Shown: positions 43,996-57,800, numbered from the stretch's first letter. The stretch: 64,000 nt of DNA from Hoplostethus atlanticus (GCA_034670405.1 JAXDDX010000364.1:62001-126000), one strand, 5' to 3'. Numbers and translations are program-made. Notes: a model not told the origin generated them from the sequence alone.

Positions 43996-46900
43996 GCCCC
44001 TCATTTTTCGTTGGGAAGTTGGTAGGTACTTTAAATTGGCTCTTCGTTTGTTTTTTTTCGGGAAATTTTGTGGAAAATTTTTTGGCAAAACCGTATTTTT
44101 CCATTTTTTGGGTTTGGGAAATTTTTTTTGGGGTGGCAAGGGAAAGTTCGATTTGGAAAATTTTTTTCTAGAAATTTTACATTATCCCAAATTTAAAAAC
44201 AAATGTAGGAAAGTAAATTTTATGCTCATTGCGAATGTGTTTGATGTGAAATTGCCATTGGATGAAAAAAAAAGATGACTGAGACAGCTTTTGGGTTTGG
44301 GGAACGGGGGGAGAGGGGTTTTTTTTTGGGGGTTCGGTCCACTGTGGGAAGGGGGCAGGGAAAACTGTGGGGGAGCTCCGAGGTCCTGTCCCAAGAAAGT
44401 CACGCCCGCTTCCCAAACAGATCCTCACAAAACTATTTTGGGGATTTCAGCTGAGGAGCTCCGGGGACACTCCCCATAAAGGGAAATGAGGGGGAGGAAT
44501 CGGGAGTTAGATTTGGAGGTTTTATGCCCTGAGGGTAAAAAGTTTTAGAGCTGGAACGCCACCCTTTTTTTGCTCCCCAGTCACCTTTCACCCCAAAAAA
44601 CCCCCATCCCCCCGAGAAAGCTTCGTTGGGAAAAGGCAAAATTGCCGGGTTTCCCACCGTTCAGGGAGTCTGAGGTGGATTCAAATTTAAAAGAAATTTG
44701 ACCCGCATGCGCCACTTTGATTTGGCCAAAGGATTTTTGGGGCCCTTTTATTACTGCGTTAAATTGGGGGGGGAAAAGCTCGGGAGGTGTGTCCACCCCT
44801 TCACATTTGGGGCAGAGTCGGAATTTAAAGAAGTTGTAAAGGGTTTACTGTTTTTCGTGCCTAAAATTTTAGTCCCCTGAAGCATGCGGCAGAAATTTAA
44901 AAAAAATGTCAACCAAAACTTATGTGGAGTTTTGCCGGTGAGAAAGGGGTTCCCTTTTTGATAAAGGGTGTCAACCCAGAAAAGTAAATTTGATTTTGCG
45001 CACCCTTGTGAGAGCTTAGGCTTTTGGAAAAATTTAAAAAAAGTTTTTTGTCTGAGCGCATTGTGGTGTTTTTTAAATGAAAAAAAGGTTTATGTCTCTC
45101 GGCTAAAGGGCCCCTGCCCTTCCCGTTTGATTTTGCCCTAACTCAAAGGGGGTCTTTTTGTCCCTGGGGAAATCGCGAACCCCCGGAAACCAGGATTTTA
45201 AAAAACTAGGTCACCTAAGTTTTCCGGCGCAAATCCTTCTGCCACAAATTAAAAACCATGAGTGTTTTTATTGTCATGAAACCTGGTCACCTCTTCCCGT
45301 TGTCCTATGTTGAAGGGGAAAAGAACAGTCAAAGAGTAAAGGCCCCTCTACTGTAGGCTTGTTTCAAGTTGGGGTTCAATCGCTACCCGGGAAATGACCC
45401 CTTTGACAGACGAGATCCCAAAAAAAAAAAAAGGCGATTGATGATGCCGTTTTTTTTTAAAGGGGGTTTTTTTTTTTTCCCCTCTGACTGGCAGCGGGGG
45501 GAAACAGGGGCCCCAAATTTATTATTTTGGGGGGGAAAAACCGGCACGAAGAAATTCTGTACTCACGTGGTGTCGTGGAAAAAAAACTGAGTTTTTTTTA
45601 ACCTTTCCCCGCTTCACACAGTTACAATTTCCCCCCTTTTTTAATGTTTTGGCCATTTGCGATTTTTTTGTGCAAGATCAGTCCCGGTTTTGCAGGGATT
45701 GATTCATTTTGGGGAAATTGATTTGGCTGGAAAAGGGGTTTTCCCCCTACAACTCCGGGGTTTAACCGAAAACCCAAACCGCAGGTTACCCCTTGGGCCC
45801 GGGCAAAAACAAAAATTTTGTTTTTTTGTAAAAAATTGATATTTGGGTTTGGGCAAAATTTTTCCCTTTCTTTCTAGGTTTTTTAAAAAAAACCTGACAA
45901 AAACCCAAAAAAAAAGTTATTTTTTTCCCCCCTTTTAAAAATTGTTACACGATATTGTTAAAATTTTAAAGGGAATTAACAAAAGTGTATGTTAAAATCA
46001 TTCTTGAAATAGCCCGAAACCCCAAAAAAATTTTAATTTGCTTTTTAAATTTTTTAAAACATATTAAGACTGACAGTTCAAAAATCTTTTTTTATTTTAT
46101 AATTTGCAAAAACTTAATTTGGCAGAAAGGTCCAGCATTTTGGGGTATCAAGTTTGACAACATCCCTTTAAAAGAGAAAAAAAAACTAAAAAAGAAACTT
46201 TTTTTTTCTTGCCCTTCTAGAACAACTTTTTTCATTTTTTCCCTTCAAAATGTTTTTTCTCTTTGTTTCAAAAGTTTTACATTTTTAGTTCAGTTTACTT
46301 GAAAATTTTTTAAGGGGCAATGGGTTTTCCCCTGATATTTTCCTTTTAATTGAATGCTTAAAATCGTAAGTATAATTTTTTTTTATGAGTACTGCTTTTT
46401 TTAACATAACTCAAAATTTTTAAAGTTGAAAAAAACTTGTCTGAATCGACTTTTTTATAGTCAACCAATTATAACTATACTAAAGGGTTTACTGCCATAA
46501 CAGGGATTTGGGCCTAAACACAGTTATTTTCAGTTTTAAACCAACCAAAAATTTTAATTGAGCTTTTTTAAACTTTTAATTTTGAGGCAATCTTTTTAAA
46601 TTTTGACTTTTTTTAAAAGAAAAGAAAAACTTTTTTTAAATAACCTGGATCCACAAGTGGGGGCCCTTTGTGGCGGGGTTTGGGCATTTTTTGGCATTGA
46701 GGTATTCCATATGCAGGTTTTCTTTTTGCCAGGAACTTGTTTGAAAAGGTTTTTAGAGGGGTTCGAAAATATGAGAGGGGGGGACTTACTCCTACCTGAC
46801 AGAGCATGGGTTTAAGCCCGGGGCCCCCCTCATTTATCAAAATTGCGTAGACAATTTTTAAAATTTATCCTTATAAAACGAAATTTAAATGTTTTTTACG

Positions 46901-47999
46901 AATAAAAAAAATTTGGGTTTTATCAAAAATGGGCACCGCAGGTCGTACGCACACCTGCAAGTACCCCGTGTTGATAAATCCCAAATTGTCTTATCTTTTC
47001 CCCTCGTGAAATGTTTAAAAAAAAAATTTGATACAAAAAGCCCAAAATTTAAAAACCCATATATGGTAAGAAAACACCCTTTTTAAAGGGGGGCCCGCAT
47101 GAAAACATACATGTTTTTCCCCACTGGAATAATGGCGAAGAACCCAAAAAAAGAAACTTTACAAAAAGCGAGATTGAGTTCTGTCACGGGAAGTAAAATT
47201 CTAAAAAAAAATTTGTATTTTTTGGGTTTCACTTATGTGGGAAAAACCAATAAAAGAAAAATCTGTATGGGAGCAGATAGTTCTTTTTGGGAAAGAGATC
47301 TGCATAAACCCCAAACCCCGTGTAAGTATATGTATAGGGAAAAATCTATATCTAAGTGACAGATTCCGTTAATTCCCCCCTTTCTTTTGAACAGAGATCT
47401 GTAACGAAATTTTAAAAAAAAAAGGGGGTTTTATGTCCAAAAAAATGTCCGCCAAGAAGCGAGTTGTGGAATACAAGCGGGGGGCATTGGTACACTGGGG
47501 GGGACAAAAAAAAAAGGATTCTCCCCTTTTTTAAGGAAAATTAAAAAAAACCAAAAAATAAAAAGGGGGGGAAATTAAACGACTTAAATTTTTTAAATTC
47601 CCAAAAACAAGGGGCCATTGGAAACAAAACCCCAAATTGCCGGTACAAATTTTTACTTTCGTTGAAACGAAATTTTTTAAAATTCCCCTACAAACTTGGG
47701 CAAAAAAATTGGGAAAAAATTTTAAAAATTTTATGGGTTAGTTTTTTTTTAATGATGTGGGGCCTTTAAAAATATTTTTTTTTAAATTTAAAAAAATCCA
47801 AAAAAATGAATTGTTAATTTGACAGCCCAAATCGGGGTGAGTTGCCCAGGGCCCGTGGTTCCCCCAGGGGGAGCAGGGGAACCCTTTTAGACCCCCCCCT
47901 TTGGCGCGGGCCCGGGGGGGAAGGGGGGTTGACTGAGCATTTTTGCCAAAAAACGCAAGACACAACACCACACAGTAAAATTTAAAAAAAAGGGCAAAC

Positions 48000-49160
48000 T
48001 GACAGAATTTGGCCAAAGTAATTTAAAGGAAAAAAATGAGTCCTTTGGAAAGGGGGATGCCCTGCTTTCATGGGGCCCGGTTTAGGGCTTAGGGGTTTCC
48101 CGCAGCGGGGGTGGGAAAGTTTGGTTTGGGCCCAAATTATGGAGACACTGCAAACCATGATAATTGGGGGCAAACTTTTTTTAGGGCCGGGACTTGGGGA
48201 GTGTGCCCCCCGTGCCAGACAAACAAAGGATCGACCTTTTTAGCAGGGCCCAAATTTCACGCTCTACAGTGGCTTTGTGCGGCTGTGCCCGGTTTTTTAA
48301 TTGCGCCCCGTTGGGTTGTTGGGTTGGGCAAGGGTCATGGAAAAACCAAAGGCTTCAGTGGATAACCCCATCCCCCCGCCCGGTAAGAGTTTTTTTTTTA
48401 AATTTAAGAACCTCAGTAAAGGCCCCTTTAAAAGGGTTTAAAATCACCAATAAGCCATCCGTCTTTTAAAAACCCTCCCTGGGGACGAAGGCCCCCAGAA
48501 TGTTTGCACAATAAACGGGGTTTTTGCGTTTCCCTCCCCGGGCCCCCGGGGAAAGCATTTAGCAGGGCCAAAAAGCGCATCGCAGATTATTGTACAATTT
48601 ACCCCAGTGGAATCCCTTTTTGTTTACATAATTTTAATTTGTTGATTTGTTTGGGGCTTTGAAAAGCCCAAAATGTGTAAAAGTTATTGCTTCCCGATTA
48701 TGGGTTTGGGAAAAAACCCCCCGATGGCGTAAAATTCCCCCTTGGGCCCCCAGCCCGTTTTTGCAATAAAGTATGGGAAAAAGGATGTATTTTGGGGTTT
48801 TGGGGAAAATTTTGGCCCTCCAACATACGGACATAATCCTGCTCATGGAGGTTGGGAAATGGCCCGATCGATCTCCAGTTCTCACGCTGGAAAATTTTGG
48901 TGGCCAAAAATCCCCGGGTGGGGAGGACTTGAATGTTTCACAGGGATGGCAATTTGTGTGTTTTGTTTCTCGCTCCCAAAGTGGGGGCCCCCAAAACCCC
49001 GGCACCCAAAAAAAGCAGAATGGGTTTCGGGAAAGCGGAAACTTCTTTTTAAGCCCCCTCTGTGTCTCGGCATATAGATCTGCCCTGTCTCTGAAAACGC
49101 GCTTTTCCCCGGGGGAAACGCACCCTTTCCGCCCCAAAACTTCCAATAAAGCCAAAATAA
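48000..49160 (-). pseudogene. HARBI1-like transposase in noisy sequence
   Basis: Minus-strand words in order: ALLEVLG and FRDRADLY (about 49150-49075, N-terminus), FWGPPLWERETKH (DLCRELGPHLERETK-like), TGDRSGHFPTSMSRIMS at about 48880-48830 (the helix-turn-helix GDRSGISQPTMSRIM block), and near 48160-48120 IIMVCSVSIIWAQTK (the C-terminal KIIMVCSVLHNIA block). The N-terminal block resembles that of the remnant at 13170, so both belong to one subfamily. Apparent frame breaks may be reading errors, so coding status cannot be judged. Confidence 0.6.
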
Positions 49161-49950
49161 ACCCCTGCTGGGATTCATTCTGAAAGACCTATTCCAAATC
49201 TTTATGTAGGGCCTTTACAAAAATTAAAACTCCTGTCTCTATTTTAAATAAATTTCATTTAAAACATAAGGGAAATTTCAGAAAATGTGGATGTTGAAAC
49301 TCCCTTTTTAAAGCATGAAAGGTTTTTTTTTTCCCCTTTTGTTCACTTGCAGTTTTCCCTATTCTAAACCCCCTTTGGGGGCCCTGGTAGCATGGTCAGG
49401 GGGCTGGGGGTAAATGTACGCACGATCTCAAACAAACGTTCATTTTTGGTGAATCCCAAAAATTTGAAAAAGACGCACGCATGGTTTAAAGAACAATTTT
49501 TGTTGGACGCAACATTGATAAAAAGGGGCCCCGAAGTGGCCCCCCTTCTGGATGCCTCCCGGACCCCCTTGTCCTGCCATGTAGGGACAATGCCCGGACT
49601 TTTTTGGGAGTGGGAAAAGGGCTTTTGTTGGGGCGCTCTCTCCCCGCTCCAGGACCCTCCGATTTTTTCTTTTTTCCTTGATCCCCAGGGTGGCTGACTT
49701 TGTGATTACTGGTGACTGGCAGACCCCCTGAATCTGGACTTTTAGCCACTCTCTTCCTTTTCCTTCCCCGCTGGAGGAGAAGTGCTGACAATTCCCTTTC
49801 ACAGAGGAAAAAGGGCCCCGGGGGATTTCGGTTTTTCACCAAGCCATGTCCGTAATTTCCCAAAAAAAAAATATCTTTAAAAATCTTTTTCATTTTATTT
49901 TTTTTTATTTAAAAGGGGGAGATCACCTGTGATTTAAAAGGGATTGTGTT

Positions 49951-50090
49951 CAGTGGTGGAAGAAGTACTCAGAATTTTTTTAACCCTTTGTGAAAGTAGC
50001 AATTTCTACAGTGTAGAAATACTCGTAGAAAAGCGTGGCCAAAGCACTGCATCCCCAGCCACTTCAACAGGGTTTCACCCCTTTGAAAAA
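49951..50090 (+). repeat. Dispersed repeat end (CAGTGGTGGAAGAAGTACTC type)
   Basis: CAGTGGTGGAAGAAGTACTC followed by a noisy AAAGTAGCAAT...ACAGTGTAGAAATACTC is a frequent repeat in fish genomes, possibly the end of a hAT-like element. Its other end is not visible. Confidence 0.5.
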
Positions 50091-53000
50091 AACGTTGCTC
50101 CCAAATTTTCGGTTGTTTTTAGCAACCAGTCCCTTTTTTAAACGAGCTTTCCCGGGTTTTTAAGGGCATCCGCAGGGCTTTTACTATATGCTCCCGATGT
50201 GATCTTGGGGGAAAAAAGTGGTTTGGAGACAAAGCAAATTTTTCATCTTCCCCTTTTCAATGAACGTTTCTTTTTACATTGTAGGGATTTTTGTGGGGAT
50301 TTTAAATGATTGTATTTAAACCCGGCCTATTTTTAAATTTGGGTCAGAATTTACCACTGTAGTCAATTTAAACACTCACAAGAAGTCACCAAAAAAGATT
50401 AAATTTAAGTTGCTGTATGTTTTTTCCCGGGAATTTTGGTTTTGGGGGTTTTCTGAAATTTTTTTTTGGTTTATTTGGGTTCCTTTTTTAAAAAAAGGTT
50501 TAAAAATTTTAAAAAATGTTTTGTTTTTTTACCTTATTTTTTGAACCCCAACAGATTTTGGTTCCATTTTCCCCAAAGCTATAATTTTAAAAAACCAAAA
50601 TTCCAAATGAAATGTTTTTTGTGACAAAAAGGGATTCCAAACATTTATTTCAAAAATGGGGTTTAAAAAAAAACAAAGCTACCATAAAATGCTTTCAGGG
50701 GGAAACTTTCTTTCCCCCAAAATTTTAAAAAATTATTTTTCTAAACCCCCTAGGCCCTGCCTCCTTTTTTATTCCCAAAATTTTCCCCCAATTTCCCCCC
50801 CCCAATAATTTTTTTTTGAAAATTTACTTTAAAAAGCCCCCCCCCCCGTTATAAATCCCCAAAAATTTTATTTAAAAAGGGTTTTAAACTTTTTTTCACA
50901 ACCCTTTTCCCTTTTTAATCTTTTTCCCAAATTAAAAAAATTTTTTAACTGATAGGTGTTTTTTTTCTTTATTATCTCCCCCACCGGGAACCCCAATATT
51001 TCTTTTTTTTTTTTGTTTTCCCCCTTTCTTTTTTTGTTTTTTTAATACAAAGCTGGGAAAAAATTTATTCATGTTGGGAAAAAAAAGGGGGGTTTTTAAA
51101 AAAAATTTTCATTCATTCCATTCCCCTTTTTTGGGCCTGAATTTAGGGAAACCAAAAGGGGTTTTTTTTTACCCCCGGTGTTTTTTGAAACCATTAAAAA
51201 AGAAATAACAAGAACCTTTAAAATTTAGAAAAGGCCCCTTACCCAAAGGGGAAAAATTTTGTAATTTGAAATACAAGACTGGCCCCAAAACTCATTCATG
51301 TTAATTTAGGAAAAAAAGGAAAAAGGAGGAGGAGGCCCCAAAAATGAAAATGTGGGATTAAAAGGGGTTTCTTTAAACTTTAATAAACAACCTTTTTTTG
51401 GCAACCCAAAATGGGTTTTCCAAAAGAATGGACAAAAAAAAGGAAAAAGTGCTTTAAAACCCATTTTTTTCAAAATTTAACCCCCAAAACCATCCTTTAA
51501 AACCCCCACCCTTTGAAAATGACTTAAATTTAATTAAAAAAAAAAAGGGAAAAAATTTTTTTTTCCTTTCTACTTTTGAAAAAAAAATCATCCCTAAAAA
51601 TTAAAATTTTTTTTAATTTAAGAAAAAAAATTTCAACCAGCGCAGTGGTTTCCCCAAAACCCCTAATTCAGAAAATATTGTTTTTGGGGGGGTAAAAAAA
51701 ATTTTTTTCCTTTAAATATTTTAATTTAAAAAACACCTTTTTTTGGTTCTTAAAACCCAAATGGGTTTCTGATCAAAGACGACAAACAGAAATTCAAATT
51801 TGGGGAAAAACAAAACAATTTTTAAAATTATTAATTTTTTATATCCCACCATTTTCCCCAAAAACCACTTTTTTTTGAAAAAAATATTTAAGAAAATTAA
51901 GGGGTTAAAAAAAAAAAAACAAAAAAAAAGTCCCAGTTAAAAATCAAACCCTTTTAAATTTCTTTTTTTTCCCAAAACATGGGGCATTTTTAAATACCAA
52001 CCTAAAAGTGGCCCAAATTGGGGTTGATTTCCCCCAAAATTCCCTTGAAAGAATTATAAAAAGTTAAAAAAAAAAAACCCCTTTAAAAAACCCCCCCCCT
52101 TTCCCTTTTTTTGGGTTTAACCCCCAATTTTTATGAAAGAAATCAATTTTACCAATTCAAGTATTCTGGGAAAAGGGTTTTCCTGATGTAAATTAAAAAT
52201 GAATTTGGAAAAAATCCACAATTGTTCTTAAAAAATCTATGGGGCCACTTGTGGAAACCCCCTTTTTTGGAGAGTACCAAAAAAGATTTTCCCCGCTGGA
52301 AAATCCGGGCTTTTTTTGGAAAAAAAGTTTTTTTTACAGGGGGAAAATTCCCAAAGGGGGGGGGTAAGCCCCGGTCAAAAACAAAAAAAAATCCCAAACC
52401 CCCCAAATTCCCTTCCAAAACCCGGTTTTATTTTTTTGGGTTTAAACCCCCCTTGGGGCCAGAACATACCCCGGGTGTAAAGGTTTCCTTTTCTGTCGGC
52501 CGGGACAATTGGGGGTTAGGTTTGCCCCAAAAATTTTTCCCCCAAAGGGCCCCCCGAGGTTATTTAAATTTCCAGGAAAAACAAAACAAAACCCAAATAA
52601 ACCCTTTAAACAAAACCCCCCTCATCTGGGGTTTCTGGTCCCCATTAAAGGGGGGGCACGGTGACCTTTCCCGGGATTTCGGGGGTTCCCAAGGGTTAAC
52701 AGCCCTTTTAAAAAGGGTGGGCCCCTTTTTCCCAAAAGTTTTAAAACAGTCCAAAAGGGTTTTTAAATTGTTGGGAACCCTCAAGGTTACGTCCAGGAGG
52801 GTTTAAGAAAAAACGGTGGTTTCCTTAGGAAGGACGGGTTTTTTTTCCTCTCCCTTCCCCCCCAAAAAAACCACCGGTGCCCACCCTTTTTGGGCTTCTA
52901 TTAAAACAAATGGGGGGTTTTTCCCTGGCCTTTAAAACCCCAAAATTTGGGCCAACCAGGCCCGGGAAATTTTAACCCACCTGCTTGGAGTGGTTTCTTT

Positions 53001-54619
53001 GGGATGGCCAATTTGTCCGCTTGGTTAGATTTTCCCCTCCAAAAAACCCAGGGGGTTAAAAACCCCCAATCCCGTGCCTGGGTTTTGGAGAATTGGGGTA
53101 AGGTTAGAATGCTTGTTTGAATCCCCCAAAAACCTCTTATTAAGGCCCCCAGGAATTAAGTGAATTTGGACCCCCCCTTCAGAAATTTTTGGGAAAGGTC
53201 CCTTTTCATCCGCCCCTAAAGGGTTTTCCCGGGGTTTCCCTTTTAAATTAAAAACCCCCCCTTTTTTGCCGCCCGGGCCTCGGGGGCTAAGGCCTGTTGA
53301 GGCTTGGCCCTGCCCCGGGCATGGGGGGCCCAAAACCCTTTACCAACGGATTTTTCCCAAGATTTTTTAACTTTGCCTTGGGCCCCCTCTTCCAATTTTT
53401 CCCGCCCCAAAAGGGAAAACAAACTGGTGACCCTTTAACCCCCCACCAAGGGTTGCTAGGAAACAAACCCCCCCCTGCCCGCCTAAATTTTGCCAAAAGG
53501 GGAAAAAGGGGGGGTTAACTTAAGGTTTGAAAAAAAATTAAAAACACCCCTTATGCCCTTTCCTTCTGGAAAAACCTTTAAAATTTCCAAATTAAGCGGA
53601 AAGGAAAACCAAATTTGTCTGGTGAAGGGGGGTTTTGGAAGGTCAAATCCCATAAACCTGCCCCCAAAATGGGGTTTTTTAAAAATGGTGCCTTTTGGGG
53701 GGTAAGGGGTTTTTGGTTCTTTTGGGAAAAACTCAAACGGGAATTTTGGCCCCAACCTGCCCGCGGGGTTTAGGGTTTTAGTGGAAAAACAATCGAGGGG
53801 GGCGTAGGATTAATCACCCACCCAAAGAACCTTTTTCCTTTTCCCCTTTTACGGCCCAACCCCAAAAGCAAGGCCCTTTAAAATTACCTCCCGGGGGCCC
53901 CAGGGTTCAAAAAAATTGGAAAATTTGGGGGCCCCCTTTCCCCTGACCATAAAAAGGGGGGGGCCCCAAAATTTTGAAATTGGGGGGTGCCTTTTAGCAT
54001 CAAGGTTTTTCCCCAAAATTTTGGGAAAAAGGCCAAAAGGACCTTTTTGGCCCTGGTCAAACCGGTTTTGCCCCCAATTTTCCCAGGTTTTTTGAAAACC
54101 CCCCATTGGGAAAAACCTTTTTTAAGGAAAATTTTCCCCAACTTTTTCCCGCTCCAAAACTTTTCAAAATTTAACCAAAAGGGCAACATTCTTTCCCCCT
54201 GGGTAAACCTCCCCAAACCAAATCACCGGGTAAAATTCCAAAATTGGCAAAAAAAAAACTTCCCTTTTCCCGCGGGTCTTTGGCCCAAAAAGAAAATGTT
54301 CAACCCTGTTTTGCCCCCGAAAATTCTTTTTTTTCCTTTTAAAAAGGGTTCCGCCTTTTTCCCTTTTTACAAAAAATTTCCCTCCAAAATTTCCCCCTTT
54401 TTTCCCCCCATTTTTCCCTTGGGAAAGATTCTTTTAAGGAAAAAAAAGCATTTCTTTTTACCCCCAAATTCCTTGAAATCTGTTTTGGGGAAACCCCCCT
54501 GGAAAGGTTGGGTCTTAACCCGGGCAAAAAACCTGTTTTTCCCTTTGACCCCCAAAAAACCCCAAAAATTTTTCCAACCCCCTTTTCCCCTACCACCCTT
54601 TTATCCCGGCCTACCCGCC

Positions 54620-55360
54620 TCCAAATTTTAGTGTGTTTTGGTTTTTTTTTTACCCGGGGTTTTTATGGGTTTTTTATTTTGGGTAAGGGGGTTTTTTCCC
54701 GGGAAATTTCCCCTTGTTTTTTGGGATCGGGGGTAGGGGGAAATTTTTTACGGGGGGGCAAGGCCCCTTTCCAAACTTTGATGTTTCAGGGGCACACTCA
54801 AAACAGGGTGTTATGAGAAAAACCCCCGGCAATCATCGGCAAGATGGGGACAAAAACGCACAAACAAAAAAAGAAAACCCAAAATGTATATTTTTTTTCA
54901 ATTTAAAAAAAGAATTTTCTATTAATAATGATAACTATTGTATTATCTTGTTTAATGTCGTTTCAAAAGTATTAAAACCCTTTTTTTTATAACAAGCATA
55001 ACAAAAAATCGCTAGTTTTGCTGACTCTCTGTAGCTTGTAACGAAACCCCAAGGGGTCCATGCTTTTCTATTCCCATAGATAAAGGGGAAATGTCATTTT
55101 GATAATACCATTAAATTTTATTGTAATGTCCCGGGATTAAAAATTGTCGTGGGGGGGGGGGTGGGGGGTTTTTCGTAAAAAAAAACATCGAGGACTTTCT
55201 GATGACGTATCAGGGGGCTTGAAGGGTTGTCCCATTTTATAGGGGAAAAATTCCCAAACACAAACCCCCTTTTAAAATTTTTTCCGAGGGGCAATTTGAA
55301 AAGGGAGGGGCCTCGAAAAAGAGGGGTAGGGGGAAAAAAAAAAGAAATGGGTTGGGCCTT
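54620..55360 (+). mobile_element. Third copy of the H1-type Harbinger derivative, noisy
   Basis: GGGATCGGGGGTAGGG near 54723, AACAAGCATAACAAAAAATC near 54991, GATGACGTATCAG near 55201, CTTGAAGGGTTGTCCCA near 55218 and a degraded GGTTGGGCCTT right end match the 28866-29841 element read in inverse orientation. The derivative is thus repeated in the region. Confidence 0.7.
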
Positions 55361-56780
55361 TGGAAACACCCCGACCCTTTAGCACTGACCCAAAATGACC
55401 CTGTGTCTGGGGGCCTGGGAGCTATATTGCCGGGGGTTTAAAATGAGCCAGCTCCTGTAAATGGGAAAATCCTGTCCCCAAAAACCCCTCATGGGCCCAA
55501 AACCGTTTACCACCGCAACTGACAGCAGGTTTAAATCGGGCCCTTTTCCCCAAAGGGAAAAACCCCCCTATTTGGATTTCATGCTTTTCTCCATTTAACA
55601 CAGGTAATCCCCAAAATTTGGACCCGCATCTGTCGTAATGTTCCCCCAACAGAGACGGTGAATTAGGGTTTTATCGCTACCAAATATTCCCAAAGACTTG
55701 GGCTGGTTTTCCATTTTCTTTAACCAAAAACAAAACTACTGCTTTGCCCCCCCACATGCTTCTCAAAGCGATTTTGCTTTCCCCTTTCCGGACTTCGGCT
55801 TAAATTTTCCCGACCACAATAGTAGGCAAGTAGGCTGAGATTTTAGGTTTAGACCCCAAAAACTTTATTTTTTTTGCTTGACGCCCTCTTTCGGGTGCCC
55901 CAAGGGTTGCGTGAAAATGTCACCCGGGGAAAGGGCCATGGGTTGCTATGCAACGGGAAAAACTGCACGCCCAAGAACAAAGTGAGGAAAATGTTTATCC
56001 TGATCCCCGGGGGGAAAGGTTTTTTCAGGTTCCTTTTTTTTTCTCAAGGGGGCCCCATCCCCTTCATGTAGGAAAGGGCTGTTGAGAGCTCCCGGGGGTC
56101 TCATCATAAATATTTAGCTGATTAAAATTCACCATTGGGTCTCTTTTTTGGTAGAATGGCTTCTTTTACTTTACTGTAGTCTAGGGGGATCATCAGCAGC
56201 CCTGGCCACTAGGCCGGGCCCCCGGGCCCTTAAACCTAAATATGGCACCAAAACCCCAGCCCCGCCCCCTCTGGGCCCCTTTCTAGGCTGAGCCCGGCAT
56301 CAAAGGTGGGAAGGGAATGTTCTTTTTTCCAAAATTTGGACAACGGACCGGGGGGGAAAAAAAAAAAATTCTTCCCGCAAACTCATGCCCGGGGAGGGGG
56401 TGAAGAAAAGGGGCGCCTGAAACTTTGAGGCCTTGGTTTGGGGGCCCGGGAAAACATCCCTTGGCTGCTGTTTGGCTAATCACTTTAATCTGCATCGGGC
56501 GCCCTCGTTATCTTGCTTTCCCGGCCTCCCCATCTCATCTGTCACTTAAAATCCCTTTTGGAAAAGAAGACACTGCTGAAGCAAAGCTGGGACTGAGGCC
56601 ATTTTCAGGTGGGAACCCCTGGCAAACCCTAAACTATTCCATCCCCCATCCCCCCTCCGTCGGTCCACTTGGTGTAACCCCCAATTATCCACTGATGAGA
56701 TACAGGTGTACAGTGATGTCCTGGCAGGCTTCCATGATGTCACAGCCCTCAAACCAGGAAGTGGACCCAGGAAGAGACAG

Positions 56781-57199
56781 GTTTAAAGCACCCCAAAACT
56801 GAGTTGTGAGGAAGTGTATGCAGTTACCTCACAGACTTCCATTGAAAGACCAAGAAATAATGTGATTGAAAGCAGCCTCTAATTTACTGTGTCAGCACCT
56901 CAATTATTACTGGCATACTTGTTGACCACATAACCTTTAACCAAGTCATTTGTATTAACATAATCATGAATATTAAATACAATAAAATTCTGTGTATTCC
57001 TTTTAACTACCGATCTGCAGATTGAATAAACTGTGCGACTACCATTCTCCTGTTCCTTTCAACAAGGGTATGACCCCAGTTATGAGTGGGCCTGATACAT
57101 GCTCTATAAAGTTAAGCGATTCAATAATATTTAAAAATGAAGAAGCAAGACTATTACGGGATCTATACGGGTATTAAAATCACCAACTCCGTTTGTCAA
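56781..57199. repeat. Clean sequence, partner of noisy repeat at 37026
   Basis: 56833-56905 is the clean copy of 37026-37100. The rest shows no coding domain. Sequence quality is normal from here on. Confidence 0.5.
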
Positions 57200-57800
57200 T
57201 TTCGAATAAGAGTACCTCGACGCTAGAGCTAGTGTCAATAGTAATAGGAAGACATTTAAAATGGTTCTTTAAAATAACAGCGATGCCCCACCCTCAGCCC
57301 TGAGTCTAGGGGAGTTAAAATACTCCATAATTGGGAGGACACAGCTTAAGTAGTTGGCTGCTTTCACTAGACCTCACCAATATTGTCCATCAACTTGGAT
57401 TGGACTCACTGAGCGTCAGCAGCGGTAAGCCTTGTAGCCTTGAAGTGTAGTTGGTGTAGTTGATGAACTTCACATCACCGAAGCGAGGGGAGGGCAGTGG
57501 GCTGGAGATAATGCACTGCCTACCAGACTCTATGAAGACTGTAAGTTAAGTTAAGAGAGTTAGAGTTAAGAGAGTAAGGTTAATAAAGTCCTCCTTCAAT
57601 TTCTCCAATTGCTGCGATTTGGTGTCGTTGCCCACCCACGTGGATACAAATAGCAGGAGTCGAGTGGTGATGCAGCAGGAGCTGTTGAGCAGATGAATTA
57701 GTGCCCTGGACTCCAGAACCCAGGTAATTGTAGTAGCAGTATCAGTCGCAGTAGTAGTAATAGTAGCAGTAGTAGTAGCAGCAGTAGTAACAGTAGTAGT
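57200..57800 (+). repeat. Direct repeat, clean copy (partner 38805-39487)
   Basis: Includes TTTCGAATAAGAGTACCTCG, CACAGCTTAAGTAGT, AATAAAGTCCTCCTTCAATT and TGGTGTCGTTGCCCACC. Compared with the noisy copy it lies 370 bases from its 56833 neighbour, against about 1.78 kb for the first pair, so the two loci differ in structure. An LTR identity is possible but no terminal pair around an internal region is proven. Confidence 0.6.

Larger units (their letters stand above)
36200..56780. other. Low-quality sequence block
   Basis: From about 36.2 kb the text becomes dominated by runs of one base (AAAA, CCCC, GGGG, TTTT), worst at 50.4-52.2 kb. Comparing known repeats inside it with clean copies shows that isolated bases are replaced by a neighbouring base: AAGCGACTTACAATAAGTGC in LINE D's tail appears here as AAGGGGACTTAAAAATAAGT. 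This affects all four bases and is not a mutation type known from cells. Poor base calling is the likely cause. Open frames here are enriched in Lys, Pro, Phe and Gly because AAA, CCC, TTT and GGG are those codons. Only repeats recognisable despite noise are annotated separately; nothing else is called. Confidence 0.85.

Noticed and set aside
52222-52806. 194-codon open frame, plus strand
   Set aside because: Composition is dominated by Lys, Pro, Phe and Gly, the products of AAA, CCC, TTT and GGG runs in the low-quality block; no domain is visible.
53987-54631. 214-codon open frame, plus strand
   Set aside because: Same artefact: runs of single bases avoid stop codons, so long frames arise without coding.
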